DNA from: Patescibacteria group bacterium
Lineage (GTDB): Bacteria > Patescibacteriota > Minisyncoccia > Minisyncoccales > CG1-02-41-26
NCBI GenBank assembly: GCA_018830365.1
Contig: JAHJSK010000038.1
Span: 1-8,391, forward strand
Length of the DNA: 8,391 bases
Reading direction: 5' to 3'
Positions 4,905 to 8,391 of the stretch are shown in pieces. Numbering within the stretch: the stretch's first letter is position 1; each line of letters opens with the position of its first letter. Below the pieces are notes generated by a model that saw nothing but the letters and a program-made list of their open reading frames with translations, ran no database searches and was not told the origin of the DNA. Position numbers and translations under genes: made by a program.

Positions 4905-4957
4905 TTTCGTAATTCAAGGTAAGAGAACGAAGTCGCAAAAAGCGAGTTTCGTAATTC
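4905..4957 (+). promoter_or_regulatory. Leader with competing small stems before the aminotransferase start
   Basis: TTTCGTAATTC occurs at 4905-4915 and 4947-4957. ACGAA (4927-4931) can pair with the TTCGT of either copy. The downstream pairing is extended by TCGC-AAAAA-GCGA (4933-4945) into a hairpin that ends about 18 bases before the ATG. Two exclusive folds are thus possible, but no T-run or start-blocking helix makes a switch likely. Confidence 0.3.
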
Positions 4958-4969
4958 TAAAAGTAAATT

Positions 4970-5857
4970 ATGAAAATTTGGTTTAATGGAAAATTTATTG
5001 ATTCCAAAAAAGCTATTGTTCCTATTTTAACGCACACTCTGCATTATGGCAGTGGCGCTTTTGAAGGAATTAGATTTTACAAAACAGAAAATAATTCCGT
5101 GATTTTTCGTTTAGATGAACACTTAAACCGTCTTTTTTATTCATGCTCGGTTTTATCAATGAAAATTTCTTATTCGCAAGAAGAAATTAAAAAAGCGATT
5201 ATCTCGCTTATTAAATTAAATAAATTAGACGAGGGTTATATAAGACCAATTGTTTGGTATGGCAATAAAATGGGACTTTACCCCGGGCAAGCTGATGTTA
5301 ATGTCGCGTTAGCTGTTTGGCCATGGGAATCTTATTTAGGGAATAAACCTATTAAAACAATTATTTCAAAATTTATTCGGCTTCATCCAAAATCAATTGT
5401 AGCTGACGCTAAAATTTCCGGATATTACGCTAACTCGGTTTTGGCTTCTTTGGAAGCGAAAAATAAAAAAGCTGATGAAGCGATTTTTTTGGATTACAAA
5501 GGCAATGTCGCTGAAGGTCCTGGTGAAAATATTTTTTTAGTAAAAAATAAAAAAGTTTATACTCCAAAACGCGGTTCAATTTTACCCGGCATTACCCGCG
5601 ATTCAGTCCTTGCTTTATTAAAAGATTTAAAAATACCTTTTAAAGAAAAAGAAATATCGCCAAAAGAATTAAAATTCTGCGACGAACTTTTTTTCACTGG
5701 AACGGCTGTTGAAATTTGTCCTATTGGTAAAGTTGATAATACGTTTATTAATAATGGTAGAATTGGCGAAATTACAAAAATAGTGAAAGATTTGTATTGT
5801 CGCGTTGTTCGCGGTTTAGAAAAAAAATATTTAAAATGGTTGAATTTTATAAAATAA
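4970..5857 (+). CDS. ilvE: Branched-chain-type aminotransferase (PLP fold type IV)
   Basis: The 295-residue protein matches the IlvE family in length and motifs: THTLHYGSGAFEGIR (21-35), RLDEHLNRL (47-55), YIRPIVWYG (90-98), DAKISGYYANS (146-156) with the PLP Schiff-base lysine at K148, EGPGENIF (182-189) with E186 facing the cofactor ring, LPGITR (205-210) and FFTGTAVEICPI (241-252). The family transfers amino groups between glutamate and 2-oxo acids of Leu, Ile, Val and often Phe or Tyr. Here it heads a run with chorismate mutase 9 bp downstream and the prephenate-processing fusion after that, so I infer that it makes phenylalanine and tyrosine from phenylpyruvate and 4-hydroxyphenylpyruvate. 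No branched-chain synthesis gene is present. D-amino-acid transaminase is less likely given the GTAVEI and IRP motifs. Confidence 0.94.
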   Translation: MKIWFNGKFIDSKKAIVPILTHTLHYGSGAFEGIRFYKTENNSVIFRLDEHLNRLFYSCSVLSMKISYSQEEIKKAIISLIKLNKLDEGYIRPIVWYGNKMGLYPGQADVNVALAVWPWESYLGNKPIKTIISKFIRLHPKSIVADAKISGYYANSVLASLEAKNKKADEAIFLDYKGNVAEGPGENIFLVKNKKVYTPKRGSILPGITRDSVLALLKDLKIPFKEKEISPKELKFCDELFFTGTAVEICPIGKVDNTFINNGRIGEITKIVKDLYCRVVRGLEKKYLKWLNFIK

Positions 5858-5866
5858 TTTTAAAAA

Positions 5867-6172
5867 ATGTTAAAAGTTTTAAGAAAAAAAATTGATGAAG
5901 TTGATTATAAAATAACCCGGCTTTTAGGGAGTAGGTTTGGGCTTACTAAAAAAGTTGGCGAATACAAAAAAGAAAACAAATTAAATGCTTGCGATCCAAA
6001 AAGAGAATTTCAAATGATGAAAGAAAGAATGGAATGGGCGAAAGAAAATAATTTGAATCCAAAATTTATCATTAAATTATTTAAAAACATTATAGCAGAA
6101 GTAAAAAAAGAGCATAAAAAAATAAAGAGTGTTAACTCTATATTATCTGCGCTCGCTCGGGATAGCAAATAA
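5867..6172 (+). CDS. aroQ: Chorismate mutase, AroQ type
   Basis: This all-helical enzyme turns chorismate into prephenate in the cytoplasm. The 101 residues carry the E. coli-type active site: R6 (LRKKIDEVD), R23 (LLGSR), K34 (VGEYK), D43, R46 and E47 (CDPKREF) match the E. coli residues R11, R28, K39, D48, R51 and E52. The last helix IIKLFKNIIAEVKKEH (68-83) has V79 and H83 (or E82) where E. coli has S84 and Q88, so the final contact differs. The natural domain ends near residue 85. The last eight to ten residues (ending SALARDSK) and the stop codon come from a CTCGCT palindrome (6147-6193). It starts 9 bp after the aminotransferase stop and is probably in its operon. No Shine-Dalgarno sequence is visible. 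Confidence 0.92.
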   Translation: MLKVLRKKIDEVDYKITRLLGSRFGLTKKVGEYKKENKLNACDPKREFQMMKERMEWAKENNLNPKFIIKLFKNIIAEVKKEHKKIKSVNSILSALARDSK

Positions 6173-6193
6173 ATTTGCTCTCCACTCGCTCGC
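6147..6193. repeat. CTCGCT-flanked palindrome covering the chorismate mutase stop codon
   Basis: CTGCGCTCGCTCGG (6147-6160) is identical to 4454-4467, and six preceding bases also match except for one. It leads into a stem (6160-6170 with 6173-6183, one mismatch) whose tight loop contains the TAA stop of the mutase gene. ACTCGCTCGCTTG (6184-6196) follows. The layout of spacer, hairpin and spacer matches the array at 4405-4508. Confidence 0.7.
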
Positions 6194-6209
6194 TTGACAA
6201 TAATTAAAA

Positions 6210-7892
6210 ATGGAAATTAAAATAAATAAAAAACCGCTTATCGGAATTATTGGCGGAAATGGTAAAATGGGCAATTGGTTTAAAATTTTTTTTGAACGGA
6301 ACAATTTGCCAGTGATAATTTCTGATTTAAAAACAGAATTGTCTAACATTGAGATAGCCAAAAGAGCGGATATTGTCATTATTTCAGTTCCTATTCAGAA
6401 ATTCAGCGCTGTGATAAAAGAAATTAAGCCGTTTTTAAAAAATGATTCTTTGCTTGCGGACATTACTTCGTTAAAAACTCAACCGCTTAAAGAAATGTCC
6501 AAGTGTTGCTGCGGCGTCTTGGGGATGCACCCCTTATTCGGGCCAATGGCGCAGGATTTAAAAAACCAAAACATTGTTTTTTGCTATCAAAAAAATAATC
6601 ACTGGGTTGATTTTTTAAAAAAACTTTTTCAGAAAAATAACGCTAATGTTATTGAAATTTCAGCCAAAGAGCATGATCGCCAAATGGCTTTTACGCAAGC
6701 GCTTTTACATTTTATCAATTTGAACTACGCTCATATTTTTGCGGATAAAAAAATTAAACTACTTTCAAATTTTTTAACCCCGGCTTTTAAACTTCAGAGT
6801 TTGGTATTGGGAAGAATTCTTGGTCAAGATTCTCATTTATACGCTTCGTTAGAAATGGAAAATCCTTATTTTTGCCGTGTTTTGGAATCTTACGAACAAA
6901 AAGTCGATCAGCTTAAAAAAATAATAAAATCAAAAGATTATCGCAATTTTGAAAAGCAGTTTAATCGTTCAGCAAACGCTTTTTCCGATTTTATCAAAAT
7001 CGCTCAAAAAAAGAGCGCTGAAGTTTTAAAGATATTAGAAAAACAGCAAGTAAAAATTGGCAAAATAAATAAAATAAAAATCAGTGAAAGTAAAGTCGGT
7101 TTTTTAGGTCCAGAAGGCACATTTTCATGGGAAGCTGGCAGAAAAATATTTTCAAAAAATAATTTATTAGTTCCTTTTGAAAATATTTCTGATATATTCG
7201 TGGCTATAGCGGAAGAAAAAATTGATTTGGCTGTCGCGCCGATTGAAAATCGCATCGCTGGATTGGTCTCGGAAACAATTAATTCTTTTATTGATTTTCC
7301 TGTTTTCGCTATAGGCTCTTTTAAAATGCCAATACATCATTTTTTAGTTTCAAAAGAAAATAATTTAAAAAAAATCAAAATAATTAAATCTCATCCTCAG
7401 CCGTTAGCTCAATGCAGTCATTGGCTAAAAGAAAATATCCCATGGGCGATTCAAGAATCAGCATCAAGCACAGTTGCTCCGCTTAAAGGATGTTTGGAAA
7501 ACACAGGGTTTATCGTGTCATATTATATTGCCAAAAAACATAAATTAAATATCTTAGGTAAACGAATTGAAAACATTAAAGATAATTTTACAAGATTTTT
7601 GGTTATTGCTAATCAAATTAATGACAGAATTATTAAAAATTTTCAGCCAAAAAATACTCTTCTTTTGCTCTCCATTTATGATAGGCCAGGTATTTTACGC
7701 GACATTTTAAGCATTTTCGCTAATAAAAATATTAATCTTTCAGCTATTCATTCAATTCCTTCTTATTCTCTTGCTTGGGATTATTTCTTTTTTCTTGAAG
7801 TTGAAAAACAATATTTTTCAAAAGAAATAAAGGAGTGTTTAAGGGAACTGGAAAAATATTGTCCATATATTAAACCAATAGGCAGTGCTTAA
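6210..7892 (+). CDS. tyrA-pheA: Fused prephenate dehydrogenase / prephenate dehydratase with ACT domain
   Basis: The 560-residue protein carries both branches from prephenate. Residues 1-275 are TyrA: NAD-binding IGIIGGNGKMG (11-21) with D39 after the second strand, SVPI (59-62), DITSLK (84-89), GMHPLFGP (105-112, H107), EHDRQM (154-159) and TQALLHF (162-168). This makes 4-hydroxyphenylpyruvate. After a charged linker (about 262-293), residues 295-470 are PheA dehydratase: FLGPEGTFS (298-306), PIEN (344-347), SHPQPLAQC (394-402), SASST (417-421) and DNFTRFLVI (458-466) with the essential Thr at 461. This makes phenylpyruvate. Residues 482-555 are an ACT domain (DRPGIL at 491-496), normally the phenylalanine sensor, but the usual ESRP motif reads HSIP (514-517). 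PIENS is also changed to PIENR. Chorismate mutase is a separate gene 37 bp upstream. No Shine-Dalgarno sequence. Confidence 0.95.
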   Translation: MEIKINKKPLIGIIGGNGKMGNWFKIFFERNNLPVIISDLKTELSNIEIAKRADIVIISVPIQKFSAVIKEIKPFLKNDSLLADITSLKTQPLKEMSKCCCGVLGMHPLFGPMAQDLKNQNIVFCYQKNNHWVDFLKKLFQKNNANVIEISAKEHDRQMAFTQALLHFINLNYAHIFADKKIKLLSNFLTPAFKLQSLVLGRILGQDSHLYASLEMENPYFCRVLESYEQKVDQLKKIIKSKDYRNFEKQFNRSANAFSDFIKIAQKKSAEVLKILEKQQVKIGKINKIKISESKVGFLGPEGTFSWEAGRKIFSKNNLLVPFENISDIFVAIAEEKIDLAVAPIENRIAGLVSETINSFIDFPVFAIGSFKMPIHHFLVSKENNLKKIKIIKSHPQPLAQCSHWLKENIPWAIQESASSTVAPLKGCLENTGFIVSYYIAKKHKLNILGKRIENIKDNFTRFLVIANQINDRIIKNFQPKNTLLLLSIYDRPGILRDILSIFANKNINLSAIHSIPSYSLAWDYFFFLEVEKQYFSKEIKECLRELEKYCPYIKPIGSA

Positions 7893-7920
7893 AGTAAGTG
7901 TGTATATTTTTAATGTTCAA

Positions 7921-8391
7921 ATGCAAAGAGCAAAATTTAATACAAAAAAATATTTTACAAAAAATTTTTTGAAAACAGAAAATTTTGGAGAGGAAATGGC
8001 AAAAAAAATTTTAAAAAGTTCTTTACCGCAAGCTGTTGTTATTGGTTTGCTCGGCGATTTGGGCAGTGGCAAAACAACTTTTTCAAAGGGCTTTGCTAAG
8101 GGCTTGGAAGTAAAAGAAAAAATTCTTAGTCCGACTTTTGTAATTTTAAAAAGATTCAAAATCGCAAAATGCAAACATAAAAATTTTTATCATCTTGATT
8201 GTTATCGTATTGAAAAAGAAAAAGAGATTTTGGACTTAGGATTTAAGGAAATTATTTCTAATTCGCAAAACATTGTTTGCATTGAATGGGCAGATAAAAT
8301 TAAAAATATATTGCCCACAGATACATTGTTTTTGCATTTTGAGATGATTGATAAAAATACAAGAAAAATAATCGCGCATCGCGAATTATGA
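7921..8391 (+). CDS. tsaE: tRNA threonylcarbamoyladenosine biosynthesis ATPase TsaE
   Basis: TsaE is the ATPase that, with TsaB and TsaD, completes t6A at position 37 of ANN-decoding tRNAs. Numbered from the ATG at 7921, the Walker A loop GDLGSGKTTF lies at 45-54, followed by SPTFVILKRF (70-79), FYHLDCYRI (89-97) and IEWADK (121-126), all family hallmarks. I prefer this ATG because it gives 156 residues, close to the usual 150 or so. An upstream in-frame GTG at 7885 would add 12 residues and overlap the previous stop by 8 bp, so it remains possible and would suggest coupled translation. The gene ends at a TGA at the last base of the window, the only TGA stop seen here. Its place behind the aromatic genes is probably chance co-transcription, not function. 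Confidence 0.94.
   Translation: MQRAKFNTKKYFTKNFLKTENFGEEMAKKILKSSLPQAVVIGLLGDLGSGKTTFSKGFAKGLEVKEKILSPTFVILKRFKIAKCKHKNFYHLDCYRIEKEKEILDLGFKEIISNSQNIVCIEWADKIKNILPTDTLFLHFEMIDKNTRKIIAHREL

Larger units (their letters stand above)
4350..4969. other. 620-bp non-coding divergent region
   Basis: The region separates the minus-strand block from the plus-strand aromatic cassette and should hold promoters for both directions. Visible contents in order: a hairpin array with CTCGCT spacers (4405-4508), the 10-mer AATTATAGAG twice (4509-4528), the 11-mer ACAATCCTTTA twice (4631-4652), an isolated TTGACA (4669-4674) without a good -10 at the right distance, an inverted repeat ATACCATAT (4702-4752), a composite palindrome (4796-4892) and a small hairpin near the start codon (4928-4951). 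I found no gene, tRNA or known riboswitch, and none of the conserved T-box bases. Confidence 0.6.

Noticed and set aside
4680..4969. T-box or other amino-acid riboswitch before the aromatic cassette
   Set aside because: The conserved T-box words and a terminator with a T-run are absent; the structure is explained by palindromic repeats.
7004..7255. Minus-strand frame inside the dehydratase domain
   Set aside because: The plus strand carries conserved dehydratase motifs throughout this interval, so the opposite frame is a shadow.

Overview
The window is AT-rich, with short intergenic stretches full of small palindromes. None of the eight gene starts has a recognisable Shine-Dalgarno sequence. 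Taken together with a compact HicBA pair, an archaeal-type phosphoglucose/phosphomannose isomerase, an MreB gene without neighbouring mreC/mreD, and repeats of the CCTGCC/GGCAGG type, this suggests a member of the Candidatus Patescibacteria (CPR, Parcubacteria-like). That assignment is an inference from style and gene content; no rRNA or other marker is present. All reading frames work with the standard bacterial code. TGA is used as a stop only once, at the last base.

Bases 1-4349 carry genes only on the minus strand. Read in the direction of transcription they are: a family 2 glycosyltransferase (4349-3651), mreB (3336-2329), a bifunctional phosphoglucose/phosphomannose isomerase (2090-999), hicB (930-697) and hicA (710-279). 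The gaps between glycosyltransferase, mreB and isomerase hold inverted repeats and AT-rich short tandem repeats, so these genes may not form one operon. The hicA frame is unusual. A toxin of about 80 residues appears to be split by roughly 190 bp of palindromic DNA that keeps the frame open.

Bases 4350-4969 are a 620-bp non-coding divergent region. It contains three hairpins separated by CTCGCT-like spacers, two short tandem repeats, an inverted repeat (ATACCATAT), and a composite palindrome of about 100 bp whose loop holds two 20-bp repeats.

Bases 4970-8391 carry four tightly packed plus-strand genes: a branched-chain-type aminotransferase (ilvE family), an AroQ chorismate mutase, a prephenate dehydrogenase / prephenate dehydratase / ACT fusion, and tsaE (tRNA t6A synthesis). 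The first three encode every step from chorismate to phenylalanine and tyrosine, if the aminotransferase accepts aromatic 2-oxo acids. Such a cassette would be notable in a lineage usually thought poor in amino-acid biosynthesis.

The points most worth a second look are the in-frame palindromic insertion in hicA, a similar palindrome that forms the C-terminus of chorismate mutase, the hairpin/CTCGCT-spacer repeat family that links several loci, and the compact aromatic cassette. No rRNA, tRNA, CRISPR array or complete transposon was seen.
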